Shown here one piece after another: positions 1-9,200 of a stretch of 46,691 bases of DNA; the stretch's first letter is position 1, and every line of letters starts with the position of its first letter. The DNA is from Candidatus Poseidoniaceae archaeon. GTDB lineage: Archaea; Thermoplasmatota; Poseidoniia; Poseidoniales; Poseidoniaceae. A program made the translations under genes and the position numbers. Location of the stretch: positions 1 to 46,691 of the forward strand of contig CALKDX010000024.1 of assembly GCA_938084455.1 (NCBI GenBank). Reading direction: 5' to 3'. Below the pieces are notes generated by a model. The model had not been told where the DNA came from. It made no database searches and was given only the letters and a program-made list of their open reading frames with translations.

Positions 1-215
1 GGCAGAGCTACTGTGAAATTGCTGTGAAGTCTGATACCAAGTGTACGGTGCGCAATCGAAGACTGGGATGACCCTTCGGGGGATGATTCCCGGTGCAAAC
101 GCGCTTAAACCAACCGGTAGGTTATGGGTCCTCGTGCGACGACAGAATGAACACGAGACAACCACCCTTCCGGACAGAAACACCCTGGCGCTGGGTCAGG
201 CCCTCGAGCTTTGCG
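1..215 (+). ncRNA. rnpB: Probable archaeal RNase P RNA, 3' portion (5' end outside window; 3' end approximate)
   Basis: No convincing CDS. Elements occur in the order expected for the 3' half of RNase P RNA: a GGTGCAAA segment (~92-99), ACCGGTAGG (113-121), an AGAATGAA CR-IV-like segment enclosed by a TCGTG/CACGA stem (~132-156), GGACAGAAACACC CR-V-like (~172-184), then a GGGTCAGG P2-like 3' strand. A canonical kink-turn lies at 65-91, as expected for L7Ae-binding archaeal RNase P RNA. Confidence 0.6.
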
Positions 216-327
216 ATGAAATGGGCCGTTACGCGCCGGGGTACAGTTTCTTCTCCTTTCTTCAAACTCATTGTTTCGCTTCGGTGGAAGCGATGCAATC
301 AAAGGGCTGCTGCGTCCACCCAGATTC

Positions 328-1347
328 ATGACCAATGAGCAACGCTTCCGCTGTTGCCTCGTTGGCGGCACCTTTGATCGACTCCATGCAGGTCATCGTT
401 TACTGCTCGAAGCAGCATGTAAACGCGCTGAAACGGTCGAAGTCCACATCACGACAAATGCCATGGCTGAACACAAATCGATGTTTGTCCTTGATTTTGA
501 ACAACGGCGGTGTGATTTGCTAGATTGGGCATCTACGAAGGACAATTCAATCACCGTTCATGCCCTTGAGGATGCGTTCGGCCCCGCACCCCACCATGCA
601 ACCGCCGATGCGATTGTGGCAACTCCAGAAACGGTTGGTATGTGTGAATCAATTAATGACCAACGTGAGGCAAATGGCCTTCCTACCCTCCACATTATCG
701 AGGTCGCTCATCTGAGAGGCATTGAGGGTGGAATCATCTCTTCATCGTCCATTCGCAACGGTTCCATGGATTTGGAGGGCCATCCTTGGATGAGAAAACA
801 ACTGCGAGATTCCACCTTGAAGATGGCTAAGGCATTGGACACTGAACTCAAAACCCCGATGGGTGCGCTCTTTGAAGGACCTGAGGACGACCCGGAAGTG
901 GCCATGGCCGCGGCCCTTGACGACCTACCTGCTCATGTCCACCTTCTGGTCGCCGTGGGTGATGTGACAACCAAAACTCTCCTTGAAATGGGCGTAACAC
1001 CGGGTTTGGCACTTATTGACGGGATGACAAAACGCTCCGCTCTTCCTCCGGAAGACCTCGTAGATACCAGTGCTTTTGATCACCACTTAACGGCGACAAA
1101 TCCGGCGGGACTTCTGACGCCTTCATTGTGTCAAAGTTTACAACACGCCCTTGGTGCAGATGATTCCGTTCTTCTGGAAGTGGAGGGTGAAGAAGACCTC
1201 GCCCCGCTTGTAATTCATTGCCTTGCCCCAATTGGCACTGTGGTGCTGTACGGGCAGCCTAGAACTGGAGTTGTGATGCAAATCACAAGCTTAGAAGTGA
1301 AACAACGATGCAGGAATCTGCTGAATTTGTTTGAGGTGATTGAATGA
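328..1347 (+). CDS. Bifunctional phosphopantetheine adenylyltransferase (archaeal PPAT-like) / DUF359 GTP-dependent dephospho-CoA kinase
   Basis: N-terminal nucleotidyltransferase motif CLVGGTFDRLHAGHRLLL and ISSSSIR; C-terminal DUF359-like VAVGDVTTKTLLEMGVTPGLALIDGMTKR...NPAGLLT...LVIHCLAPIGTVVLYGQPRTGVV. ORF opens at 271, but the ATG at 328 (MTNEQRFRCCLVGG) is the better start. Confidence 0.85.
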   Translation: MTNEQRFRCCLVGGTFDRLHAGHRLLLEAACKRAETVEVHITTNAMAEHKSMFVLDFEQRRCDLLDWASTKDNSITVHALEDAFGPAPHHATADAIVATPETVGMCESINDQREANGLPTLHIIEVAHLRGIEGGIISSSSIRNGSMDLEGHPWMRKQLRDSTLKMAKALDTELKTPMGALFEGPEDDPEVAMAAALDDLPAHVHLLVAVGDVTTKTLLEMGVTPGLALIDGMTKRSALPPEDLVDTSAFDHHLTATNPAGLLTPSLCQSLQHALGADDSVLLEVEGEEDLAPLVIHCLAPIGTVVLYGQPRTGVVMQITSLEVKQRCRNLLNLFEVIE

Positions 1348-2459
1348 CAACGCCACCCTTGGTGTCTGCGACCGTTTGCGTGCGGGATGGCGTCGCATGG
1401 GTTGATGACTGCATCCAAGCCCTCATCGAACAATCCTACCGCCCCCTAGAGATCATCGCGATTGATGACGGTTCCACCGATGGCTCTAAGGAAAAATTAC
1501 TATCGTGGCATGATGAAACTTCTGAGGTTCCAATCAGAGTGTTCACCCAGGAAGCCAAAGGCCTGTCCGCTGGCAGGCAGTTGGCAGTGGATGTCGCCAA
1601 AGGAGAATGGGTCGCAATCACCGACATCGATGTGCGGCCAGAACCTGATTGGATCGAGACCATGGTCTCAGAAATTGAACCACTGGATGAGACTGAAACG
1701 GTTGTTGCTGTAACGGGAAGAACCGTTTTTGGGCATGCAGGGGATGTTGTCAGCCGTGTCCGATCGGTTGAAATTGCGAGGAAATACCGTGCTCGACCTC
1801 GAAAAACGAGTCTAGCGAACGGTCCTTGCTCGATGTTCCACCGACAAGCTCTGTTGGACATAGGCGGTTTCAATCCGGAGTGGTACCATGCCGAGGACAT
1901 GGAAGTTAGTCTTCGCCTTATTGGAAATGGGGGTTCGATCGTGTATGCCCCATCGGCCGTGGTAGCGCATGTACCCGAAAAAGAGCGGAAACGATTCCTT
2001 GCAAAGCGGAGACGGGATGCAAGAGCCCACGTCCGGATCGTGCGTCATTTCCCGAGAAGAAAGCGAATCGGACCTGGATTAGACTTCATCGGCAGTTCAA
2101 CGCTTGTGTTGACCGTACTCCCACTATGGATTTCGGCTTTGATTTCAGGATTACCATTCATCTACAAAGCCATCACAATGGATGCTTGGGACTGGGGGGA
2201 GGCTCAGAAATGGTGGCAAACGAAAATACTCTTGAGCACGCTCATGCTCATGGTGCTTCATGAATTCATCCTCTGGCGCGGCCCCCTTGGAGAAGTGAAC
2301 CGTGGAGCGTTAAGGGAAGGAAAAACTACGCTGAAAGCCGTGTTGGGCATTCGAAGTCTCACCTTTCGGTGGAGCGTTGCTCTATGGCAAGGATTGTTGC
2401 TTGGCACGTACGATGCACTGACTGGAAAAAACGGCCATCAACCGTTCTTCAAGCGATGA
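1344..2459 (+). CDS. Family 2 glycosyltransferase with C-terminal membrane segments
   Basis: ATVCVRDGVAWVDDCIQALIEQSYRPLEIIAIDDGSTDGS GT-A signature, DIDVRPEPDW, later hydrophobic helices; ATGA overlap with upstream stop. Confidence 0.85.
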   Translation: MTTPPLVSATVCVRDGVAWVDDCIQALIEQSYRPLEIIAIDDGSTDGSKEKLLSWHDETSEVPIRVFTQEAKGLSAGRQLAVDVAKGEWVAITDIDVRPEPDWIETMVSEIEPLDETETVVAVTGRTVFGHAGDVVSRVRSVEIARKYRARPRKTSLANGPCSMFHRQALLDIGGFNPEWYHAEDMEVSLRLIGNGGSIVYAPSAVVAHVPEKERKRFLAKRRRDARAHVRIVRHFPRRKRIGPGLDFIGSSTLVLTVLPLWISALISGLPFIYKAITMDAWDWGEAQKWWQTKILLSTLMLMVLHEFILWRGPLGEVNRGALREGKTTLKAVLGIRSLTFRWSVALWQGLLLGTYDALTGKNGHQPFFKR

Positions 2460-2469
2460 ACGAAAGTGT

Positions 2470-3036
2470 TCAAGACAGGTTTTCGTCGCCTTCTGGTGCA
2501 TTGCTTGATGCTTTGAGGGCAAATCCAAATGCAAGCAGAGCGATGGTCACTGAGTAGACACCAGGGTCGGTCCAACCCATGTGGACAATGCCGTAGTAAG
2601 CGTAGCAAGCAAAGCCAAGAAGAAGACACCATGCTGCTGCGAACATTGACCAGCCTTTGTGGCCGGGGTCTGCAAGGGCAGGCCATGTATCATTCACAAT
2701 CAGACTCTTTCCAAAAGCGCCAATGCCACCTTCTTCAGATGCAATGGTTTTCAATCCGAGACCGGCGAGTGCACTACACAGGCCCATGAAGACGAAATCT
2801 GATGGAACAATTTGGATCCCGTCTGATTTAGGCTCAAACGCTAAATTTGTCGCTTCAAAGGTGAGGATGCCGCCCCATGACCAATGATAGGTTGGGTGTG
2901 CCTGGCCCAAAATGTTGAGAATAGCGAGCAAAAGACCCCATGCCCCGATGGCGATGAACCACATGGAAACGCCACGTGAAGGGTTGAGAATTGCCGTCAT
3001 AAGGCTGTTCGAACCGTCGTTCTCATCTTTGCTCAT
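2470..3036 (-). CDS. Multi-pass membrane protein of unknown function
   Basis: ORF 2470..3069 (-); probable start at MSKDENDG; about 4-5 hydrophobic helices. Confidence 0.6.
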   Translation of the reverse strand: MSKDENDGSNSLMTAILNPSRGVSMWFIAIGAWGLLLAILNILGQAHPTYHWSWGGILTFEATNLAFEPKSDGIQIVPSDFVFMGLCSALAGLGLKTIASEEGGIGAFGKSLIVNDTWPALADPGHKGWSMFAAAWCLLLGFACYAYYGIVHMGWTDPGVYSVTIALLAFGFALKASSNAPEGDENLS

Positions 3037-3112
3037 AGGATGCGCCACCTGCCTTTTGGATATAAGCACACCGAATCAACAAAAGAAGGAGTGATATGCT
3101 TGGAAAGTGAAT

Positions 3113-4369
3113 TCAGAGGCGGGATTGATGTCGATAAGGGCGCTCGAAGACCTCTTTCATTTGTGCTTCGGATTCAACCATGATGCCTTCTGCGTCAATG
3201 TTTTGTGGAATGCATGAATTGATTTCCTTGGTTCGCCCATAACGTCCACGGGACACCGTTCGAGCGGTGATCAAACCAAGCATGTCGAGGTTTGAGATTA
3301 AGCCAGAAACTCGACGTTGAGTAAGAGGGTTTTGACGCACATAGCGACAGGCTTGCGCATAGACATCGTAGACTTCACCGGTCTGAATGTTGCGCAATCC
3401 ATTTCGTTCGTTGAGCAGAATTGAGGCGAGAACAAGTTTTTGTTGGCTCGGAAGAGAGGAGAGTACTGGATGCATTTGGTCGGCCTCCAACTGGTGTTGG
3501 GCCATGCGCACATGTGCTTGTGTCACGCATTCATCACCGGATTGTTCTGCTTTCTCAGTCGATACACGCAGCAGATCCAAAGCACAACGAGCGTCTCCGT
3601 GTTCTTGTGCTGCAATTGCTGCACAAAGAGCGATGACGCTGTCATCGAGGGCGCCCTCGATCAAAGCCCCTTGGGCCCTTTGACGGAGGATATTCTGAAG
3701 TTGCATGGCGTCATATGGATTGAACACCACATCGGATTGACCGAGCCGAGAGCGGACTCTAGGGTCGAGGAAGTCAGTGAATTTGAGATCGTTGGAAATA
3801 CCAATGACACACGCACGAGCACTCTTCAGTGAAGCGTTGATGCTGGTGAGGTTGTAGAGCAAATCATCGCCAGCTTTGCGTACGAGATGATCAATCTCGT
3901 CGAGGATAATAACAAACACGCCACCTCGGTTGTCCATTCGACGAACCAATTCTCCAAACACTCGGTCTGTTGGCCAACCGGTGAAGGGGATTTCATCAAT
4001 CTCATGAGATTCCAAGAGGGAATTACCCAAATGGCTGAGGACTCGATACTGCGTGTCAATTTGACGGCAGTTCACCATGATGCTTTGCACAGGGCGGTTG
4101 ATCTCTCTTCCCTTGGCTTCGAGTTCATCGCAGACATAGGAAGTCACTGCTGTTTTTCCAGCACCGGTCACGCCGTACAATGTCATGTTAGATGGAATGT
4201 GTCCATTCAACGCCTCGACAAGGTTGAAACTTAATTTCTCGATTTCATTTTGTCGGTGAGGGAGATTTTTTGGGCGGAAGTCGTGGCGAAGGACTTCCTT
4301 GTCAACGAACAGAGTTTTTCTTGAAAGGAAGTCATCAAAGATGTTTCCGCTCATGATGATTCCTCTCAA
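3113..4369 (-). CDS. cdc6: Orc1/Cdc6 replication initiator AAA+ ATPase
   Basis: LPHRQNEIEKL, Walker A YGVTGAGKTAV, Walker B VFVIILDEIDHL, sensor GISNDLKFTDFLDPRVRSRL, C-terminal winged-helix region. Start may be 4354 (MSGNIF). Confidence 0.93.
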   Translation of the reverse strand: MRGIIMSGNIFDDFLSRKTLFVDKEVLRHDFRPKNLPHRQNEIEKLSFNLVEALNGHIPSNMTLYGVTGAGKTAVTSYVCDELEAKGREINRPVQSIMVNCRQIDTQYRVLSHLGNSLLESHEIDEIPFTGWPTDRVFGELVRRMDNRGGVFVIILDEIDHLVRKAGDDLLYNLTSINASLKSARACVIGISNDLKFTDFLDPRVRSRLGQSDVVFNPYDAMQLQNILRQRAQGALIEGALDDSVIALCAAIAAQEHGDARCALDLLRVSTEKAEQSGDECVTQAHVRMAQHQLEADQMHPVLSSLPSQQKLVLASILLNERNGLRNIQTGEVYDVYAQACRYVRQNPLTQRRVSGLISNLDMLGLITARTVSRGRYGRTKEINSCIPQNIDAEGIMVESEAQMKEVFERPYRHQSRL

Positions 4370-4600
4370 TTCCTACATGACCGAGCAAAGGTCGGATGGA
4401 CCGATGCGCGATATTATGCGTGAGTCCGAGTCCCCCTCATAAGTATGTCCTATGCTTCAATTCACAAAACTGAATTTGGATTGTAAACCCTCTTTGATTT
4501 AGAGGATATAAGGGCGGGTCTAAAATCGAGAAAAATACGAAAAATAACGAAAAAAAATTCGGTAAATTGACCTTATTCCGGAAAACATCAATCCCAGAAT

Positions 4601-5395
4601 TCAATCGATAATATTCCATTTCAAACCGTCCCAACTCAGCCGAAGTTCATCGCGGGCATGGAACACATTGGATGGATGATGTGGGAATGCGTCGGTCACG
4701 GTCGGCGTTCGATTTTCTTGCGGCTCATCGATGTAGGTGTGAGTAATGATCATCGGAAGTTCTGGTAATTGTTTTGCGATTTTTTCAACATCTGATGGTT
4801 TGTGATGATGATCGGATTCGACCCACTGTGGCAGGCCCATCTCCAAGATTGCCATGCTCGTCTGAGCCATTTCATCATACAATGAATCACAAGGACCTGA
4901 GTCACCGCTATGGATGAAACTGGCCTCTTTGCCTGGATTGAAGTGGTAGCCATATGGGTCCACCGATTCATCATGGTGAACCCTAAACCGTCGCCAAGTG
5001 AGTCCGCACTCGAGTTCACCTTCAGGCTCTTCGCGCCATTTGATTTTGGAAAAGACCTCATCGAGGCTTCCAGGGTAGGCCAAGGCACACAACTGCTCCA
5101 AGCGTTGCTTCACGCCCGGTGCTGCGACGATGGTCAGCGGCCTGTTTGAATCCCGATCTGAAATGTACCGTCGCTCGAGCAAAAAGAATGGAAAACCAAA
5201 CACATGATCTCCGTGCACGTGGGTGATGAAGATGGTCTCGATATCGCTGAGAGGTTTTTGGGCCCGTCGAAAGCTGGCTAGAGCAGTTGGTGGGCAATCC
5301 ACCACATGTTTACCGTCAATCATGACAAAGGAGTGATAACGACCATAGGGAAGGAAAGCATTTCCTGTCCCTAGCATCACAACCTCCTGCGCCAT
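4601..5395 (-). CDS. Ribonuclease Z-like metallo-beta-lactamase-fold hydrolase
   Basis: MVMLGTGNAFLPYGRYHSF, ITHVHGDHVFGFPFFL, HSGDSGPCDSLYDEM, TH.Y near C-terminus. Confidence 0.8.
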   Translation of the reverse strand: MAQEVVMLGTGNAFLPYGRYHSFVMIDGKHVVDCPPTALASFRRAQKPLSDIETIFITHVHGDHVFGFPFFLLERRYISDRDSNRPLTIVAAPGVKQRLEQLCALAYPGSLDEVFSKIKWREEPEGELECGLTWRRFRVHHDESVDPYGYHFNPGKEASFIHSGDSGPCDSLYDEMAQTSMAILEMGLPQWVESDHHHKPSDVEKIAKQLPELPMIITHTYIDEPQENRTPTVTDAFPHHPSNVFHARDELRLSWDGLKWNIID

Positions 5396-5477
5396 AAGGT
5401 GCCCTACAAGCGCTTGCTCTTTTCTTCATCGGTCGAACGAAACACATCTTGATAGGCAAATGGGCGAATTCCAACTC

Positions 5478-6305
5478 ATGCCAGAGGGCCCTGAGATTCG
5501 AAGGGCTGCAGACCGGATTGGCAAAGCCCTCGTCGGCCAACGCATCGAAGAGGCCTCACTTCCGTATTCCACCTTCATCGGTAGAGAACACCTCATTAAA
5601 GGCCAGACCGTTGTTGATGTGACCAGCGTGGCCAAAGCCATGTTGATTCGATTCCAAAACGGTTGGACGATGTACAGCCATAATCAATTGTACGGTCGAT
5701 GGACGGTGAATCTCAAAACGACTGAAAACAAAATGCGCCGCTCCCTCCGGGCGGAATTCCAGACTGAAAAACACGCAGTACGCTTGTGGTCTGCCACAGA
5801 CATCGATTTGATACCAACTGCGGAAGAGCATCTGCACTCGTTCCTCTCCACATTAGGTCCAGATGTGCTTGAATCGGCAGTCGATGAGGAAACATTGTAT
5901 GCACAATTGGTTTCAAAAAAATGCTTCAGAAAGAAAGCGGCCACGTTGATGCTCGATCAGCGAAGTTTTGCTGGATTGGGCAATTACTTGCGTTCAGAAA
6001 TACTGTTCAGCGCCAACATCCACCCGGATGATCGGCCTTGTGATTTACCCGAAGAACGATTGCGAGCGTGGGCGAATGCCATCAAAAGCGTCACCTGGCA
6101 AGCCTACGAGAAAGGAGGCGTGACGGTTCCCGAGGCCGTTGCTAAAGCGGGAAAAGCAAGGGGTGAGCCAAGACGAACCTGGCGTCACTACGCCTTCTGC
6201 CGCAATGAGCGTCCCTGCCTAAAGTGTGCGACGTTAATCGTTCGCCTCCGCTACGGAGGGAGACGGCTTGACCACTGCCCGACATGCCAGCAAGCTCATC
6301 GCTGA
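5478..6305 (+). CDS. nei: Fpg/Nei-family DNA glycosylase (endonuclease VIII-like)
   Basis: MPEGPEIRRAADRI N-terminus fixes the start, because the catalytic Pro must follow the initiator Met; GLGNYLRSEILFSANIHP; C-terminal zinc finger CLKCATLIVRLRYGGRRLDHCPTCQ. Confidence 0.9.
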   Translation: MPEGPEIRRAADRIGKALVGQRIEEASLPYSTFIGREHLIKGQTVVDVTSVAKAMLIRFQNGWTMYSHNQLYGRWTVNLKTTENKMRRSLRAEFQTEKHAVRLWSATDIDLIPTAEEHLHSFLSTLGPDVLESAVDEETLYAQLVSKKCFRKKAATLMLDQRSFAGLGNYLRSEILFSANIHPDDRPCDLPEERLRAWANAIKSVTWQAYEKGGVTVPEAVAKAGKARGEPRRTWRHYAFCRNERPCLKCATLIVRLRYGGRRLDHCPTCQQAHR

Positions 6306-6306
6306 A

Positions 6307-7947
6307 TCACTGGTCGTTTGGGTGAAGAGTCTCACCGTTGATGAGTGCTTGCTGGACCCGTAGGAAGGTTTGGTGATCAATTCGCTGTTGCTCTTCACTG
6401 CGTCTGCTCAGATTACGCATTGGCATTGACAGACGGTGATTGCCCGAAAAGGCATCTTGGTGCCGTGCGAGGTAAGCCCAATACAGACGAGAAATTGGAC
6501 AGGTTTTCTTTGGATGGAATTCACACGTTGAACAATGATCACTCATCCGGTTGATGTATGCAGAACCTGCAACATACGGTTTTGTCATCATCGCTGATCC
6601 GGTGGCAAAGGTTCCCATCCCCAAGACATTGGGTTCTACAACCCAATCGAAAGCATCAATGAAGGCAAAATGAAACCAATCTGTAAGTTGTCTTGGTTCT
6701 ACATCGAGCAAATGGCCAATGTTGCTGAGCACCATCAATCGTGGAATGTGGTGGGTCCAAGCATCCTCCATGACCGAGGTCACCGATCGGTCAAGGCAAC
6801 TTAAACCACTTTTTTCACCCCAGTATGCTGCTGGTAATGGCTGACGCTGACCCAAGTGGTTAGGGTGAGGTTCTGGTCCAATCGGCGACTCTTGGTGCCA
6901 ATTGGCATCCCTTCTGCTGGTGGTACGAGCCACTTCTAGGGTGCGAAACCCATCCGTGACCACGTGGATGTGATGCACATATTCCCGCCAAATCATTTGC
7001 CTGACGAAGCCTTCGACGTTATTGAGAGCCTCCCCGCTTGCCAGTGCCAACTCGATGGCCTGTAATGGCATCACGCGATGCAGGTTGATCAAAGGAGCAA
7101 GGCGTGTGTGAAACAGCCCTCTGTTGGTGGCCGACATCGCATCTTCGTAAGTCCCGAAATGAGGCATGCAATCCGATGCAAACGCTAACGCTTTTTCCAC
7201 ATCGTGTTGTGATGTGGGGACTGTGGATAAATTCGCAGTGCCGGGGTGGTCTGGGAAAAAACGGTTGACAAGAAGGGTGACGTCTTTGTCAATATGATCG
7301 ACTGCAAAATGTGGTGCAGAGGGTGGCATAGGGTCACCTCTCCATGGTTTTCTATTCTCACCATCGTGACTAAATTGCCCACCTATGGGCTTCCCTTCAT
7401 GCATCAGCCAACCGGTTTTCCGCCTCACATTGCGGTAGAATGCATCCATTCGGAAGGGTGGCTGATTGCCGACGCTGTCGGTGAACAAGGCTTCTGTTGT
7501 GAGCCATCCTCGGTGCGGATGGACGAGAAGGATCTCCTCGTCAACAAGAGGCTGAACTTCGAGCCGAGTCGAACGCTCAGCGTGTTCGATCGCTTGAATC
7601 TGCCCGACGGTTGAATGGAGGTGGCGTAAGGCCTCGTGATAGGAACTCTTTGTGATGATGTACTGCACCTCAAAGCCTTGGTTGACCGCCTCAACTGCGA
7701 AGTGACGCATGTTTGAAAGCAGGAAGGCGAGTTTCTGTTTGTGGTAGGGATGGGCTTTTCCTTTTGCGCTTGACTCAATGAGGATGAGGCCTGTGTTGGA
7801 AGGTTGACTGGACACATCTTGGAGCAGTTCAAGGTTCAGTTGGTCATAGCAAAGCCAAACCCATGAATCCATCTTTTTGGCAGGTTTTTTCTCTGCACCT
7901 GAAGTGAAGGAGCCCTTTCCGCTTCCGGGGTTAAGAATGCACAACAT
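6307..7947 (-). CDS. FeS-BCP / prokaryotic (6-4) photolyase-cryptochrome family protein (PhrB/CryB-like)
   Basis: Motifs MIWREYVHHIHV, FIDAFDWVVEPNVLGMGTFATG, HCSTCEFHPKKTCPISRLYWAY with Cys spacing suited to a 4Fe4S cluster plus an upstream Cys. ORF extends to 8055, but the ATG at 7947 follows the upstream gene's stop by 4 nt. Confidence 0.85.
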   Translation of the reverse strand: MLCILNPGSGKGSFTSGAEKKPAKKMDSWVWLCYDQLNLELLQDVSSQPSNTGLILIESSAKGKAHPYHKQKLAFLLSNMRHFAVEAVNQGFEVQYIITKSSYHEALRHLHSTVGQIQAIEHAERSTRLEVQPLVDEEILLVHPHRGWLTTEALFTDSVGNQPPFRMDAFYRNVRRKTGWLMHEGKPIGGQFSHDGENRKPWRGDPMPPSAPHFAVDHIDKDVTLLVNRFFPDHPGTANLSTVPTSQHDVEKALAFASDCMPHFGTYEDAMSATNRGLFHTRLAPLINLHRVMPLQAIELALASGEALNNVEGFVRQMIWREYVHHIHVVTDGFRTLEVARTTSRRDANWHQESPIGPEPHPNHLGQRQPLPAAYWGEKSGLSCLDRSVTSVMEDAWTHHIPRLMVLSNIGHLLDVEPRQLTDWFHFAFIDAFDWVVEPNVLGMGTFATGSAMMTKPYVAGSAYINRMSDHCSTCEFHPKKTCPISRLYWAYLARHQDAFSGNHRLSMPMRNLSRRSEEQQRIDHQTFLRVQQALINGETLHPNDQ

Positions 7948-7951
7948 CGGC

Positions 7952-9190
7952 TCACTCCCTGAGGTAAGCCTCAATCTTCTGAGCGGTCGTTTCTGCGGAG
8001 GAGAGAGCACCTTCGACGCTACCATGCACGGTATGATCTCCGCATTCAAATCCATTCGAACGAGGCGTTGTTCCCAAATTAATTTCTTTTCCGATCTCCG
8101 GTAGGGCGTGTTGGATGTGCTGCACTGCGAGGAGACGCCAAGCCTTGCTTACCTCAGGGTACCAAGCCGAAAGTTCACTTCGGACAGCTGCTTCCACTGC
8201 GGAAGCATCGCTCAATCCTCTGGCGTCGGCTCGCTCCCCTACAACCGTGATGGTGATCAGCGAACGGCCCTCTGGGGCATAACTTGGTTGGACATCTGAG
8301 GGCACAGCCAAATGCGCAATCAAGCCCTCTGAGTTTTTGACCCCTGCATTCAAAAGAATATGATTGGTCCTGAGCGGAGAGGATTCAGCATCGAAATGAA
8401 GCGTCCAAACATGGCGTTTTTCCTCACTCATTGCAGGATTGAATGCTTTGACGATGACATCAAAGGAATGTTCTTCACCGTTGACCACCATCTCGGTGTC
8501 ATTGCGTATTTCGACTTTGGAATTCAAATGAATCCGGTCCTGACCCAGCCGTTGAGCCAGTTGCTTTGGTGCGGCAGCAATCCCCTGCTTTGGCAGCACC
8601 ATTTGGCCTTCTGACATCATTCGGAAGACGAAGCGAAACATCCGCTCATTGGTTCGTAAATCGTCTTCAAGGAAGATTCCTGAAAACAATGGATGAAAAA
8701 ATCGCTTAATCATTTTCGCCGAGAAACCCCGACCTTCTAGATACTGCAAAGCTGTGTTGTGTTCTCCAGTGAACACACGACTCACCTTTCCTCGGCGAAC
8801 CGCAAATCGAAGGCGCGCTACTCGAAGTAGGTCAAAGGGTGAGGCGAACCTGTTGAGTCCACTCAGAAGGCCCTGAAACGGACGCCGAAAAGGATCGGCC
8901 ATGGTCCAAAATTTGGCACCGTTGTTCTTTTGCTCGACAACGATTGCTCCTGGTTCAAACGCCTTGGCTTGCATGGTTTGGAAATTGAAAGCACGTTGCG
9001 AAGCAGGATAGCCAGTTTGCATCACATGGAACCCGTGGTCGAGCAAAAAGCCGTCAACGACGTCGGTTTGCATGCGACCGCCAATTTGACTTGACCGTTC
9101 GAAAACCTGCACATCATGGCCAGAGGCTTGCAGCAATGTTGCGCATCTAAGACCGGATAGACCTGCACCGACAACCGCAATTGAAGCCAT
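7952..9190 (-). CDS. FAD/NAD(P)-dependent oxidoreductase (amine oxidase / phytoene desaturase-like Rossmann flavoprotein)
   Basis: MASIAVVGAGLSGLRCATLLQASGHDVQVFERSSQIGGRMQT dinucleotide-binding motif. ORF opens at 9265; the start at 9190 is preferred. Confidence 0.82.
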   Translation of the reverse strand: MASIAVVGAGLSGLRCATLLQASGHDVQVFERSSQIGGRMQTDVVDGFLLDHGFHVMQTGYPASQRAFNFQTMQAKAFEPGAIVVEQKNNGAKFWTMADPFRRPFQGLLSGLNRFASPFDLLRVARLRFAVRRGKVSRVFTGEHNTALQYLEGRGFSAKMIKRFFHPLFSGIFLEDDLRTNERMFRFVFRMMSEGQMVLPKQGIAAAPKQLAQRLGQDRIHLNSKVEIRNDTEMVVNGEEHSFDVIVKAFNPAMSEEKRHVWTLHFDAESSPLRTNHILLNAGVKNSEGLIAHLAVPSDVQPSYAPEGRSLITITVVGERADARGLSDASAVEAAVRSELSAWYPEVSKAWRLLAVQHIQHALPEIGKEINLGTTPRSNGFECGDHTVHGSVEGALSSAETTAQKIEAYLRE

Positions 9191-9200
9191 CATTCCACCC

